DNA from: Antilocapra americana | Lineage: Eukaryota > Chordata > Mammalia > Artiodactyla > Antilocapridae | Direction: 5' to 3' | DNA: 64,000 bases | NCBI GenBank assembly: GCA_007570785.1 | Contig: ML664664.1 | Coordinates: forward strand, 144,984-208,983 | In this document: positions 33,626 through 46,164 of the stretch, piece by piece | Layout: each line of letters opens with the position of its first letter | Position numbering within the stretch: the first letter of the stretch is position 1 | Notes under the pieces: generated by a model | Databases searched by the model: none | Seen by the model: the letters and a program-made list of their open reading frames with translations, nothing else | What the model was told of the DNA's origin: nothing | Translations under genes and position numbers: made by a program

Positions 33626-35035
33626 TAATAATACTTGGCTTATGTAACATACAAGGTTCTTGTGTCATTCAAATTCATGTCTTAAGCTTCTCTTGCTTTC
33701 AAAGAAAGAATTGAAGCAACGTGAAGTAAGACCATGTATAAAAAGAGTTAGCATAGGAATCAAAAATAAAAATATTGGAAGATAATACTGAGCATTTAGA
33801 AATTGCACACCTGTGAGCTCCAGTGGCTTTTACCAGTCCTGCCCCTCTGCTGAACACCAGCCTCCTCCCTCCTAGTAGTCCCTGCCGACTGCCTCTGCCA
33901 GTCCGGGACTGCTCGTTTTGCTCCTTGGGCACAGGTGATGAACATGAGAGTTTTAGCAGAAGGTGTGTGTATGGGTCAGTTGCCCCTTGGACAGGGCCAG
34001 GCTGTGCATAGTAGAGTTGGCAGCTGTCACTTATATGTGATGGCTAAACATGAGAGTGGATGAGGCCACCTAATAAGAGGGAAGGAGAAGAAGAGAGGCC
34101 AATTAACACATATTTTAAGGGAAAAGACATAAGAAAAAGCCTTTTCTGAGAGGTAATAATGAAAGGAAGGGGAAAAACATCTGAAGAAGGTGGTGCCCCT
34201 AAAACCAACAAAGGAAGCATGGCCACAGGTGATAGCATCCTTTCTAAGCAGCAGTTTCTTGCTTGTGAGAAACGACAAATACTCTACTTTGCAAAATGTT
34301 CTGAGTAAAATGAGATCATATAAACAAAAGCCCTCTGTAAACTTGTAAATAATCTCAAAGGGCCTCCTGTCACTTTCCTCTTCAGATCCACCAACTTTCA
34401 CTTCTTCTTGTCAGTGTGTTCTAGTTCAGCTCACCCCTAGTCCCTTCTACTTCTCAGCTTTAATGTGCAAAAGAAGCTTTCCAGTCTTATAGCCAGGCTC
34501 ATGCATGAGGGATGAGTAAATTAATCCTTGTTAAGTCTAAGGGAGCTGGGGCTCCCTCATAGGTAAAACAGAAGTTCTAATGCATCACCTTGGTCGTGTT
34601 TTGTTTCTAAGTTTATGAGTTTGAGTGACTTCTGCATAAATAATGTTTTACTATCCTTAATACCCACAAGGGTTTATGTCAGATATTGAATAGCTACCTG
34701 AACTATCAAATAACCCAAATATCAGTAGAAAATAATTTAGGATATTTTGTTATAGCTACTCATTCACGCTTCTCTAAATATGTTTATCTGTCATGTGTAT
34801 GATTTTCAATTCTCAGTCCTTCTTAAGAAAGTCCTTCTTTGTGATCTTTTGTTAAAATTCTCACCATGACAGACTTATCCACACCCATTTGACCAAAATT
34901 GAAGTTAATAAAAGGAAGCATGTAAGGTATGGTAAAGGATACTTCCTTGTGAGTTTCCTATAAAATCAAGTCCTTCTTAAATAAGTACCAGAAATAGTCC
35001 ATAATTTATATTCTGAAGAATTTCTGAAATCTTTG

Positions 35036-35366
35036 AAAATAATTTTATTTATTTATTCACTTATTTATTTTTGGCTGTGTTGGGGCTTCGTTTCTTCACA
35101 GGCTTTTCTCTAGTTACGGAGATCAGGGACTACTCTCTAGTTGTGGTGCACGGGCTTCTCATTGCAGTGGCTTCTCTTGTTGCAGAGCATGGTTCTAGGG
35201 CACATGGGCCTCAGTAGTTGTGGTTTCCAGGCTCTAGAGCACTGGCTCACTAGTTGTGGCAATGGGCTTAGTTGTTCCATGGCCTGTGGGATCTTCACAG
35301 ATCAGGAATCCATGTCTCCTGCACGGGCAGGCAGATTCTTTACCAATGAGCCACCAGGTTAGCCCT
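35036..35366 (-). mobile_element. Artiodactyl tRNA-Glu SINE (CHR-like, antisense)
   Basis: tatttatttttggctgtgtt, tactctctagttgtggtgca, ctcagtagttgtggtttcca and taccaatgagccaccaggtt in reversed order; full length. Confidence 0.85.
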
Positions 35367-35486
35367 CAAAAATTTAAATCTCATAATATCCTTAGAATAT
35401 TTATGAATCATCAAAGTAGCCACTACTTGACCATAACTAATTGAAAGGACCTATGAGATTCTTATAAGGTATTATTAAAGGTATGG

Positions 35487-35698
35487 GCTACCCTGGTGGC
35501 TCAGTGGTAAAGATTCCGCCTGCCAATGCAGGAAACGTGGGTTCAATCCCTGGGTCAGGAAGATCCCCTGGAGGAGGGAATGGCAACCCACTCTAGTATT
35601 CTTACCTGGGAAATCCCGTGGACAGAGGAGTCTGGCGGGGCTATGGTCCATAGGGTCACAAAGGGTTGGACATGACTTAGCGACTGAACAACAACAAC
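35487..35698 (+). mobile_element. Bov-tA SINE with perfect TSD
   Basis: Begins gctaccctggtggctcagtg and ends gcgactgaacaacaacaac. TSD aaaggtatgg at 35477-35486 and 35699-35708. Confidence 0.94.
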
Positions 35699-36194
35699 AA
35701 AGGTATGGCGCAGCAGGAGAAAGATGGCTCCTAAGCCCTTTTTTAGGCACACAGGACATGCTTTGTCTTCTTCTTGTGAACAGTCAAGATACATGCAAGA
35801 TAACTTTGGTCTCAGGGGAGCCAGAGGACAAGTTTACTGAGAATCTTTGATATTTAATGGTCATATAGCTGAAATTAGGCTGTATGCCATCAGTGCAAAC
35901 CATCAATTATACATTTTTCAATAAACTAGACAGGCTAGTACGAAGTGCCTCCAAGGGCTTTAAACAGCATTGTATAAAGCTTATACATTTCATTCCAAAC
36001 TTGACCAAGGGGACCAGACTTCCAGGCATCCCTGGAGTTAAACATACAGACTCACTGCAAGTTAATCCTATCCTTGATCAATTCTTTCTTTTCTAAGTGT
36101 ATTTTTTTTATAAGCTTGGTAAATAAATCTCTTGGTTTTCCTTTAATGAAATAACTGCTACCAGGACAGTGACAATAAATCATACTCTTGTTTA

Positions 36195-36345
36195 TTGAGC
36201 TCCAGTCTTTGCCAGGCTCTGAGCAAAGCACTTTTATGTCCAATACCTCATTTATGACTGAGGTTGATGCTGTTATTCCAGTTTTACAGATGAGGAAGGG
36301 AAGCTTAAGGTTTGGCTTTCCTCACACAGCTGTTTGCTTTAATGC
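36195..36345 (-). repeat. MIR SINE (antisense)
   Basis: gttttacagatgaggaaggg, tttattgagctccagtcttt and cctcacacagctgtttgc follow the reversed MIR order. Confidence 0.7.
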
Positions 36346-37571
36346 CTCTTCCTTACTTTGTAAATGTGTAGCTGATGGGTACCATTTAACAAACTTGGGA
36401 TACCAATGAGATCACATTCATTACTCAAATTAACAACAGGCCCTGAAAATATGAGAATGTCTTTCTTCCTTCCCTTACCAGCCCTGTTCCCATGGGACAT
36501 GCAGGAGCTCTAGGGTTGCACCTGAAGTCTACAGGAGTACATCCTGTGAGGAGTGATGAAGATGAAGGAGTAGTAGGACGTGAAGCTCACCTTCTCCCAC
36601 AAATAGAGGAGTACATCCTGCCTTCTGCACAGAAGAAAGATAATGGAATGCTAGGCACATTTGTAGGAAGTCTCCCTTTTCTCTTGCTCTTCATGTTATT
36701 GCTGGCATATAGTCTTACACTGAAACCAGGGCACCCAAACCAGGCTTTCTGATACTCAGCAATTCCAAGGACAGTAGAGGAGCCACTTCATGAACTGAGG
36801 CATAGGTTGTCCTGGCTGGGATGGTAGTAATTATCAGCAGCACTAGGGAAAAGAGGACACCTTTCTACTCAGCACTTCACTCCCCTCTGCTCTCTCCATA
36901 ACACAGGAAGCCTGATTGCCCAGTGTTTCGGCTCATAGTGACCCTGTATTTCAATTTTCATTTCCCTGGCCTCTTCCCCAGACAAACTGACAGAACTGGA
37001 GCAGCTAACTGGGGGAGAACTGATGGTAACTTACAACTGAGGGGATGTGACTGGATGAGGTGGGGACTACACTGGATTCTTTTCCTGCTAACTTTTATCA
37101 GGGCCACAGTAACTAGCCCATGTGACGGGTGTCACCAACTTTCAAGTTCCAAAACGGATCTCAGTTTCTTTCCTCAGAGAAGGAACTTTACAGCCCATTG
37201 AAACTTGATGGATTTGGGAGCACACTGGCAAGACCCAATCAGTCTTCAGAGCCCCTCGGTCAGAGGTTCCCAAACTTGCTGAGTTTAAGGTACTCTTAGT
37301 TATTGCAGTGACTTTTTCATAGCAGCCATAGGCCAAAAGAAATGCCTAATAGTTCCATTTATTAAGTAATTAGGTCTAAACAACTTAATAGGTATTTATA
37401 TCTTGACAGCTTGGTAGCCTCTTAAAAAAATAATACAGACATACCTCCTATTAATGCACTTGTCAAATATTGTGATTTTTAAAAATTGAAAGTTTTTGGC
37501 AATCCTATGTTGTCAGGTGATAGTTAACATTTTTAGCAATGAAGTATTTTCTTTTCTTTTTTTTTTAACCA

Positions 37572-39472
37572 GGCTGTGCTTTTTTAAAAAAAAATTTCTT
37601 TACTTTATTGTGTTGGTTTTGCCATACATCGACATGACTCCGTCATGGGTATACATATGTTCCCCCTCCAGAACCCCCCTCCCTCCTCCCTCCCGATTCC
37701 CTCTCCCTGGGTCATCCCGGTGCACCAGCCCAGAGCATTAAACCTGGGCAGGCAATTGATTTCACTTATGATAATTAACATGTTTCAATGCCATTTTCAC
37801 ATATCATCCCACCCCTGCCCTCTTCCACAGAGTCCACGAGACTGTTCTATACATGTGCATTTTTTTTGCTATCTCGCACGCAGGGTTCTCGTTACCATCT
37901 TTCTAAATTCCATATATATGCATTAGTATACTGTATTGTTGTTTTTCCTTCTGGCTTACTTCACTCTGGATAATAGGCTCCAGTTCCGTCCACCTGAGTA
38001 GAACTGATTCAAATGAATTTTTTTTAATGCTGAGTAATATTCCATTGTGTATATNNNNNNNNNNNNNNNNNNNNNNNNNNNNNNNNNNNNNNNNNNNNNN
38101 NNNNNNNNNNNNNNNNNNNNNNNNNNNNNNNNNNNNNNNNNNNNNNNNNNNNNNNNNNNNNNNNNNNNNNNNNNNNNNNNNNNNNNNNNNNNNNNNNNNN
38201 NNNNNNNNNNNNNNNNNNNNNNNNNNNNNNNNNNNNNNNNNNNNNNNNNNNNNNNNNNNNNNNNNNNNNNNNNNNNNNNNNNNNNNNNNNNNNNNNNNNN
38301 NNNNNNNNNNNNNNNNNNNNNNNNNNNNNNNNNNNNNNNNNNNNNNNNNNNNNNNNNNNNNNNNNNNNNNNNNNNNNNNNNNNNNNNNNNNNNNNNNNNN
38401 NNNNNNNNNNNNNNNNNNNNNNNNNNNNNNNNNNNNNNNNNNNNNNNNNNNNNNGTTTTATAGTTTCTGGTCTTATGCTTAGATCTTTGATCCATTTTGA
38501 GTTTATTTTTGTGTATGGTGTTAGAAAGTGTTCTAGTTTCATTCTTTTACAAGTGGCTGTCCAGTTTTCCCAGCACCACTTGTTAAAGAGATTGTCTTTT
38601 CTCCATTGCATATTCTTGCCTCCTTTGTCAAAGATAAGGTGTCCATAGATGTGTGGATTTATCTCTGGGCTTTCTATTTTGTTCCATTGATCTATATTTC
38701 TGTCTTTGTGCCAGTACCATACTGTCTTGATGACTGTGGCTTTGTAGTATAGCCTAAAGTCAGGTAGGTTGATTCCTCCAGTTCCATTCTTCTTTCTCAA
38801 GATTGCTTTGGCTATACGAGGTTTTTTGTATTTCCATACAAATTGTGAAATTATTTGTTCTAATTCTCTGGAAAAGACCTCTGGTAGCTTAATAGGAATT
38901 GCATTGAATCTATAGGTTGCTCTGGGTAGTATACTCATTTTCACTATATTGATTCTTCCAATCCATGAACACAGTATATTTCTCCATCTATTTGTGTCCT
39001 CTTTGATTTCTTTCATCAGTGGTTTATAGTTTTCTATATATAAGTCTTTTGTTTCTTTAGGTAGAAATACTCCTAAGTATTTTATTCTTTTTGTTTCAAT
39101 GGTGAATGGAATTGTTTCCTTAATTTCTCTTTCTGTTTTCTCATTGTTAGTGTATAGGAATGCCAGGGATTTCTGTGTGTTGATTTTGTATCCTGAAATT
39201 TTACTATATTCACTAATTAGCTCTAGTAATTTTCTGGTAGGGTCTTTAGGGTTTTCTATGTAGAGGATTATGTCATCTGCAAACAGTGAGAGTTTTACTT
39301 CTTCTTTTCCAATCTGGATCCCTTTTATTTCTTTATCTGCTCTGATTGCTGTGGCCAAGACTTCCAATACTATGTTGAATAGTAGTGGTGAGAGTGGGCA
39401 CCCTTGTCTTGTTCCTGACTTCAGGGGAAATGCTTTCAGTTTTTCACCATTGAGGATAATTATGGTACATGC
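37572..39472 (-). mobile_element. Ruminant L1 (antisense), 5'-truncated, ORF2 partly intact, contains gap
   Basis: Reversed poly(A) and 3' UTR (gttggttttgccatacatcg, tacatatgttccccctccag) at left, ORF2 to the right, truncated near 39472. On the minus strand the segment from 39367 to the gap edge at 38455 is open for about 300 codons and includes RT motif C as FADDIILY, then YLGVFLPKE and [16 protein letters not shown], typical of L1 ORF2p. The 400-N gap hides the rest of ORF2. Its clean frame marks a comparatively young copy, but it lacks ORF1 and the endonuclease, so it cannot move by itself. Confidence 0.93.
38055..38454. other. Assembly gap (400 N)
   Basis: 400 N within an L1. L1 sequence continues in the same orientation on both sides, so the missing DNA is most simply more L1 ORF2, the kind of young repeat that breaks assemblies. 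Confidence 1.
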
Positions 39473-39548
39473 ATTACTATTTAAAGATATAGTGCTATTG
39501 CATATTTAATAGTCTATAGTATAGTATAAACATAACTTTGATGTGCAT

Positions 39549-40110
39549 TATTTTTTTTATGCTCCTTGGAAGAAAAGCTATGACCAACCTAGACAGCGTA
39601 TTAAAAAGTAGGGACATTACTTTGCCAAGAAAGGTCCGTTTAATCAGAGCTATGGTTTTTCCAGTATGTATGTATGAGTTGTATGTATGTATGTAAGTAA
39701 GAGTTGGACTATGAAGAAAGGTGAATGCCAAAGAATTGATGCTTTTGAAGTGTGGTGTTGGATAAGACTCTTGAGAGTCTCTTGGACTGTGAGGAGATCC
39801 AACCAGTCCATCCTAAAGGAGATCAGTCCTGAGTGTTCATTGGAAGGACTGATGCTGAAGCTGAAACTCCAATACTCTGGCCATGTGATGTGAAGAAACT
39901 GACTCATTGGAAAAGACCCTGATGCTGGGAAAGATTGAGGGTGGGAGGAGAAGGGGACGACAGAGGATGAGATGGTTGGATGGCATCACCGACTCAATGG
40001 ACATGAGTTTGAGTAAGCTCCGAGAGCTGGTGATGGACAGGAAAGCCTGGCGTTCTGCAGTCCATGGGGTCGCAAAGAGTCAGGCATGACTGAGCGACTG
40101 AACTGAACTT
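39549..40110 (+). mobile_element. BovB LINE 3' fragment with TSD
   Basis: Sense BovB from ctccttggaagaaaagctat through gaagctgaaactccaatact to catgactgagcgactgaact. atgtgcat at 39541-39548 and 40111-40118 fits a TSD. A ~20-base expansion of gtatgtatgta at 39665-39695 disturbs the frame. Confidence 0.9.
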
Positions 40111-41070
40111 ATGTGCATCAGGAAACCAAAAAACTCACAATTTGTTTGGATATTTCTCTTAAATAGCCATGCTGATACTTACTAATTGGATGTGTGTATC
40201 TTTTGAGGATCACAAAACTTCTCAAACATTCTCACTTCTCAGACACAGCACCTGCTTTTTTTTTAAATCACAGCCAAAATCCACCTTGTGTGTAGAACTA
40301 CCTAATAATGAAACTGAATGACCTTCAGCTCATAGTTTGTGTGGTATCCAGCCGATGTGATGTATCAATGAATTTCTCCCCAAATGTAGACTATCCCACA
40401 CATCTGTCATGAATTCGCTGCAGCACCTCAGGAAGCCGAGCTGCTAGTTCCTTGCCAGGAGTTGGCTCTGCCCTCTTCTCACATCAGTAGGTGTCCAGCT
40501 TCTCTCCTGCTACATAACTATTGGGGCAAATCAGTGTTTCTTTTAGAGCAGCAACAAAACATATGCTCCAGGAGAGCCCAAATAGAACTGTTGTAGAAAT
40601 TTCAAAAGATGCTTGCTTTTGCGAAAAGGACATTCAAGTGCTGGCTAACTAGAAACTTAGCTGTAAATGTGTTGGTTTCACAATCATATATTAACTTTGT
40701 GATGCTGTTTCATAATTGAAGGCATGGCCCATGGCTTCCCAATTTCTAGTCATTCAGATTACAAGTTTCTCCCGTTCTGCCTTTTCCTTTATTCCCCCCC
40801 TTATTGAATCTTGTTCTATGCCAAAATCTTTACTAGGCATTATGAAAGACAGAGGTTTGATCAAAATATTAATAATACATGGGACCTTTCCTCAAGTCTT
40901 GAGAGGGAATCAGATAGGCATACTAAAACTTCTAATAAAATTATAATATAGTTTATTTAATTGCTATAATTGAATTCTATCTAAATACTGAGAGCCTATA
41001 GCAGCTGTATTATAATGAAGTGGGAAGCAGAATCTGGAGAACATTTTTAGAGGATGTTACAGCTGAATAG

Positions 41071-41240
41071 TGTGTGTTAGTCACTCAGTTGTGTCCAACT
41101 ATTCGTCGGGAAGATCCCCTGGAGAAAGGAAAGGCTATCCACTCTAGTATTCTTGCCTGGAGAATCCCATAGAGGAGCCTGGTGAGCTACAGTCCACGGC
41201 TTGCAAAGAGTTGAACACAACTGAGTGACACTTTCACTTC
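41071..41240 (+). mobile_element. Bov-tA-derived SINE with fold-back 5' end and TSD
   Basis: The first ~36 bases (ttagtcactcagttgtgtcc) are the reversed 3' end of the SINE; then tcgggaagatcccctggaga starts in sense and runs to gaacacaactgagtgacact. Flanks acagctgaatag (41059-41070) and acatctgaatag (41241-41252) form a TSD with one mismatch. The tRNA head is missing. Confidence 0.8.
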
Positions 41241-41984
41241 ACATCTGAATAGAATAGTAGGAGTTTGCTTGGCAGGGGGAATATTAGGTATAGAGTTATG
41301 GAGGCATGAAAAAGCCTGCATGGAGAATGACAAGATTTGGTTTGACTGAGGAATAAGGTACATGATAGATGTAGTGGCCAAAGGCATCACATATTGAGTT
41401 ATATTTATATATTGAGTTACATTAACCCTAAATTTCACATCTGTCCCTTCCTTTCCCTTCCTTTTGGCACCATTCTAAGGCATGATCTTATTTTTTAACC
41501 TGGCCTAATGTAAGTAGCCTTTTTCCTGGCCTTTATCCCTCCATTTTCTCCTCATCCTACCCCTAAATCTGTTGTACATATACATTTTTCTAGGTTTTTC
41601 TCTATGAAGTATCGGTCTAAAATCTTGAATGCTATCAAATAGTTTAAATATTTAGCCTAACATTTCAGTGCCTGATGACATGGCTATCAAGCCATTTCAA
41701 GTTCCATTTCCCTCTCTTCCTTTTTTGAATTGTGAACTCCGGCCCTACTGGCAAGCTCATTATTCCTCATTTATGGCCCTAGGTTTATTTGATTCTAGGC
41801 CCTCACTCACTCTTTTGTTTTTGTAGAGTGTCTTTCCTCACCATTTTTTCATGTCCCTAAAAGGCCAGCCCTAACACACTTTTCACTTGTCCTTCTCAAG
41901 GCCTCTCTCCCATCTGCCAACACACCTACCCAGTAGAAATATGCCTGCCTGTGACCTCAAACAGCATATATCTGGTTCATCTTC

Positions 41985-42120
41985 CATTAGAGCTCTTTGT
42001 ATATATCTCTTATCTTCATTATCCCCTGCACCAAAGAACCTTGAGGGCAAAGGCCATTTCCTATTGATCTTTGTGACTTGTCATGATCTCATTGTACATA
42101 GTCTGTGTTCAGTAAATGCA
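41985..42120 (+). repeat. L2 LINE 3' end fragment
   Basis: accttgagggcaaaggccat, ctttgtgacttgtcatgatc and gtgttcagtaaatgcattc follow the L2 3' end. Confidence 0.55.
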
Positions 42121-43051
42121 TTCTAAAGAAAAAATTTTCTTCACTTAAAAGAAAAATGTAAACATTTGCCACTTTAAATAATGGCTCTTTCAGTAAATTC
42201 AGACCCAAGATGAGAGAACTGATTAGATAAGTGGAGTAGAGATTTTCCACATGAGCTGTTAACTTTCAGGCCCTGCCATCTGCTGTTTTCCAGCAAATAT
42301 ATGGACATGATTTTACCTAGATAAAGATTTTTGACATTAAAATATCAGTTTTGGTATCCTGCAGTGTTAAAAATATGCAACATGACTACGTATTTTGGTT
42401 TAAGGGAGTAATTTAGGGAGTTACTTGAGAAGTTATCTTATTTCACTTCTTTTTATTGTTTTCTTTTGAAGAAAAAGCATGGGTGAGAGCTATTCACTTT
42501 GAAATTATGAAAAAGTAGCTATGTTTTTTAAATTAATATACTTATTTTATGGTGGTGTATCAGTCTTAGAGTTGAAATATTTTCCTTAGTGAGGATGTTC
42601 CCTAACTGAATCGAAAGAAAACAGCTTAGGTTTTTCCTTATGCACTTTAATGAGAAAAGAACATGTTTGAATACTACCTCAGTGTTGTGTTCTCCGAGTA
42701 AATTTACGGTCTGTATACTTACCATATCGTGTCATCTGTGATGAAGGCATACACACAGTTCTGGACAGCTATGGGGTACCTCACACATTTTGATAAGAAG
42801 GTAGAGGAAAGTAATCAACTTTAGTTTCAAACATTAAGTCCAAACACAAGCCCCTGCATCATGGAGATTGTCCAGCGTTTAAGGAAGAAATAGTCTGATC
42901 TTACCCTATTGGTCCAAGATGCCACTTTTCCCTTATTTTGTTTTCACATAAAAAGGATCCCAATTCTGATATCACCCATTAGATTTCCAAATTACTTTGA
43001 TTAGGATTGGCAAATACTCTGCCACAATTTCCTGTTCCCTAATATATGGCA

Positions 43052-43248
43052 GACGTATTGTTGTTGTTCAGTCACTAAGTCATGTCCAATTCTTTGTGAC
43101 CCCGTGGACTGCAGCACACCAGGCTTCCCTGTCCTCCACTATCTCCTGGAGTTGCTCAGACTCCTGTCCACTGAGCCAGTGATGCCATCCAGCCATCTCA
43201 TCCTCTGTCACCCCTTCTCCTTTTTGTCTTCAATCTTTCCCAGAACAT
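43052..43248 (-). mobile_element. BovB LINE 3' end (antisense), short
   Basis: ttgttcagtcactaagtcat, ggactgcagcacaccaggct and gatgccatccagccatctca are reversed BovB 3' sequence, strongly truncated. Confidence 0.9.
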
Positions 43249-43673
43249 AACTCATCTGTAACAGTATCTTTCCTACTGGTCAGATTCTTATTCCAAGTGA
43301 TAACTTCTAATTGGCCACATTTGGCAAGTAAGACTCAGTATTATATCACATTGCCTCTCAGTACAAGAAATACACAGGACGTATTTGTAGAATGCTCTTG
43401 GTAATTTGGTTAGGCTGGAATTAGAAGGGTTGTGTCCTGCTGTACATTACCTTATAGTTGTGTGATCTTCTGAATTAGCCTGCATCCTGATTTTAGGTGT
43501 CAGCTACTTTCCTTGACACATTTTTCAATGTAGACAGCATGTAATATTTCCCCTTAGGATAATTTAGGATTTTTTCCCTCTTAAAAGCTTAAAATACAGT
43601 GTTATTGATCAGTTTATTTTCAAGAAAACTGTCCCCAAAAGCCAAGGAAGCCTTAGACTTCATTGACATATCT

Positions 43674-43987
43674 GAAAGTGAAAGTCACTCAGTGGTGTCC
43701 GACTCTTTGCAACCCCATGGACTCTACAGTCCATGGAATTCTCCAGGCCAGAATACTGGAGTGGGTAGCCTTTCCCTTCTCCAGGGGATCTTCCTAACCC
43801 AGGGATTGAACCCAGGTCTCCCGCATTGCAGGTGGATTCTTTACCAGCTGAGCCACCAGGGAAGCCCAAGAATACCGAAGTTGGCAGCCTATCCCTTCTC
43901 TGGAGGATCTTCCCCACCCAGGAATCAAACCAGGGTCTCCTGCATTGCAGACGGATTCTTTACCAGCTGAGCTACCAGGGAAGCATA
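43674..43987 (-). mobile_element. Bov-tA SINE with duplicated tRNA part (antisense), perfect TSD
   Basis: Same organisation as 23768: Bov-A unit, tRNA part ending gagccaccagggaagccc, second partial unit with a tRNA part ending gagctaccagggaagc. TSD attgacatatct at 43662-43673 and 43988-43999. Confidence 0.9.
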
Positions 43988-44497
43988 ATTGACATATCTA
44001 GTGTGTTTAAAAACAAGGAAGCTGATAGCCATGATTAGTTTTGTACTTGTCAGACCACACTCAGTTAGAATATAGCATTTAATTTGATAAAGATGGTACA
44101 GGGACTCCTATGTATTTTTCTGTTATATGACCAACAGATGAAGGAAACTAGACATGTTTATCCTAGAAAAGAGAAGCCTCAAGGGAAGTCAGTTACTGTC
44201 TTCATGTATTAGTTGGCCTATTATATGGAAGAGAATTGTCTGTAATTGCTATAAAGAAGACCAGTGACCAGGAAGTTGTTAATTCAGTGAAATGTCCCTT
44301 GGAAAAGGGCTCCATAGTCAAATAAATGTGACATATGCATGTGTTGTGTTTGTTTTCTAGAGATTTCAAATATACATTAAATACATAGTAAGAGTCCTAA
44401 AAAGTCATACAGTAAAAGATCTTTTTAAGCTTGTTAATCCCAGCATCCCATAAACACCTTCCTCAGAACTAGTTTTCTAAGGAGCTCCCATTTGAGT

Positions 44498-44692
44498 AGT
44501 GGTTTTCAAACTGTGGGAGTGGGCCCAGCAGCACCAGTGTGACCTGGGCTCTTACTTGAAATTCAGCTTCTTGGCTCTACCCCAGCCCTGTGCAATCAGA
44601 GCCTCTGGGAGGTGGGCCCAGAAGGATGTGTGATAGAAAGTCCAACAAGAGATGCTCATGCAGCAGCTAAACTGTGAAAAGCACTGGCAGAA
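44498..44692 (+). mobile_element. MER5A-like hAT DNA transposon relic
   Basis: gtagtggttttcaaactgtg, tgcaatcagagcctctggga, ggtgggcccagaaggatgtg and a closing gtgaaaagcactgg follow MER5A. Confidence 0.75.
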
Positions 44693-45858
44693 AATGCTAC
44701 TACTGCTCTCCAACTCAGCAGCACCCTTTTATATTCTAGGATTTCTTCTAGAACATTTATGACTTTGTGATCCATTTTTATTGCTACTTACTCTTCTGAG
44801 GCACAGAAGGAAGGAAGACATACCATAGTTTTCAGTGTACCCATCTAACTCGTATCAATTTGGATATTTTAAAGAATCCTAACTAATGAATCCATATCCT
44901 CTGTAAAGTCAAGTATACATTTCTAAAATTGAGGTAAACCTTAAATTCATTCCTGTTGTTGCAATTTTTAAACGAGTATTTACTTATTTTCATTTAACTT
45001 CAAAATTCTTTTTTTCCCCCCCAAAATGTGGCCTTTTGTTTTTCTTAATGTTCTGAAGGATCAGTTATGTACCTGGTCACATGTCAGAGGTCTTTAAGAT
45101 TAGGGTATTTTCTAATTTATTTGCACTAGCAGAAGATTAACTTCTGGTAGCACTCTATTTATCTATTCAAACAAGCATGACCATTTTAGACAAATGTAAT
45201 TGAAGTATAGTTTAAAATGAATTTGTACATAAAAATTATTTCCCACAAGTGTGCATTATAACCATTGCCTTATTTTACTGGGTATCATGAATGTGCATTT
45301 TGAATGTTTATATGAAATGCCTCTACAGGTCAGACAGAACAATTTTATTTTTCTGAAGGATATCAAAATGGGATTAAATATATTAAAGTGTCAAAATATA
45401 TTCAAGCTAAGTACATTTAGAACAAAATGACTATTAATAATCTTTGGAATGAATTATGGCCAAATTTATCTTAATTTCTTGATAGTATTTTGTCACCTCT
45501 TTCACATGAGTAAAGGTGCTTTGGGTTTACATAATAGATCAATTGGAGTTTCATTTATTTTTAGTTAGGGGTAACAAAAACTGATAGTCTACAGACTGGA
45601 TTTTTATTTCATTGCTGCTATCCACCAGCAGAATGCCTGGGGCATCCTCTTACAGTAATGAGTGCATGCGTGTACTGGTTTCATTATTGCTATATTTAAA
45701 CACCCATGATTGGCAGCAATGTGCTAAAGTCTGGATACAGGATAGTTCATCATGTCATTGTCCCTGCCCAGGGCAACTGCCACTGAAAGGACACACATGA
45801 TCAGGAAGACAGCAGATGGGGTGGTTTAGTGCCGAGTGTTACTTCCTTGCTGACCTAG

Positions 45859-46164
<306 letters not shown>

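Noticed and set aside
38024..39367. Apparent 447-codon minus-strand protein
   Set aside because: About a third of it is N-gap translated as X; the rest is L1 ORF2 reverse transcriptase.
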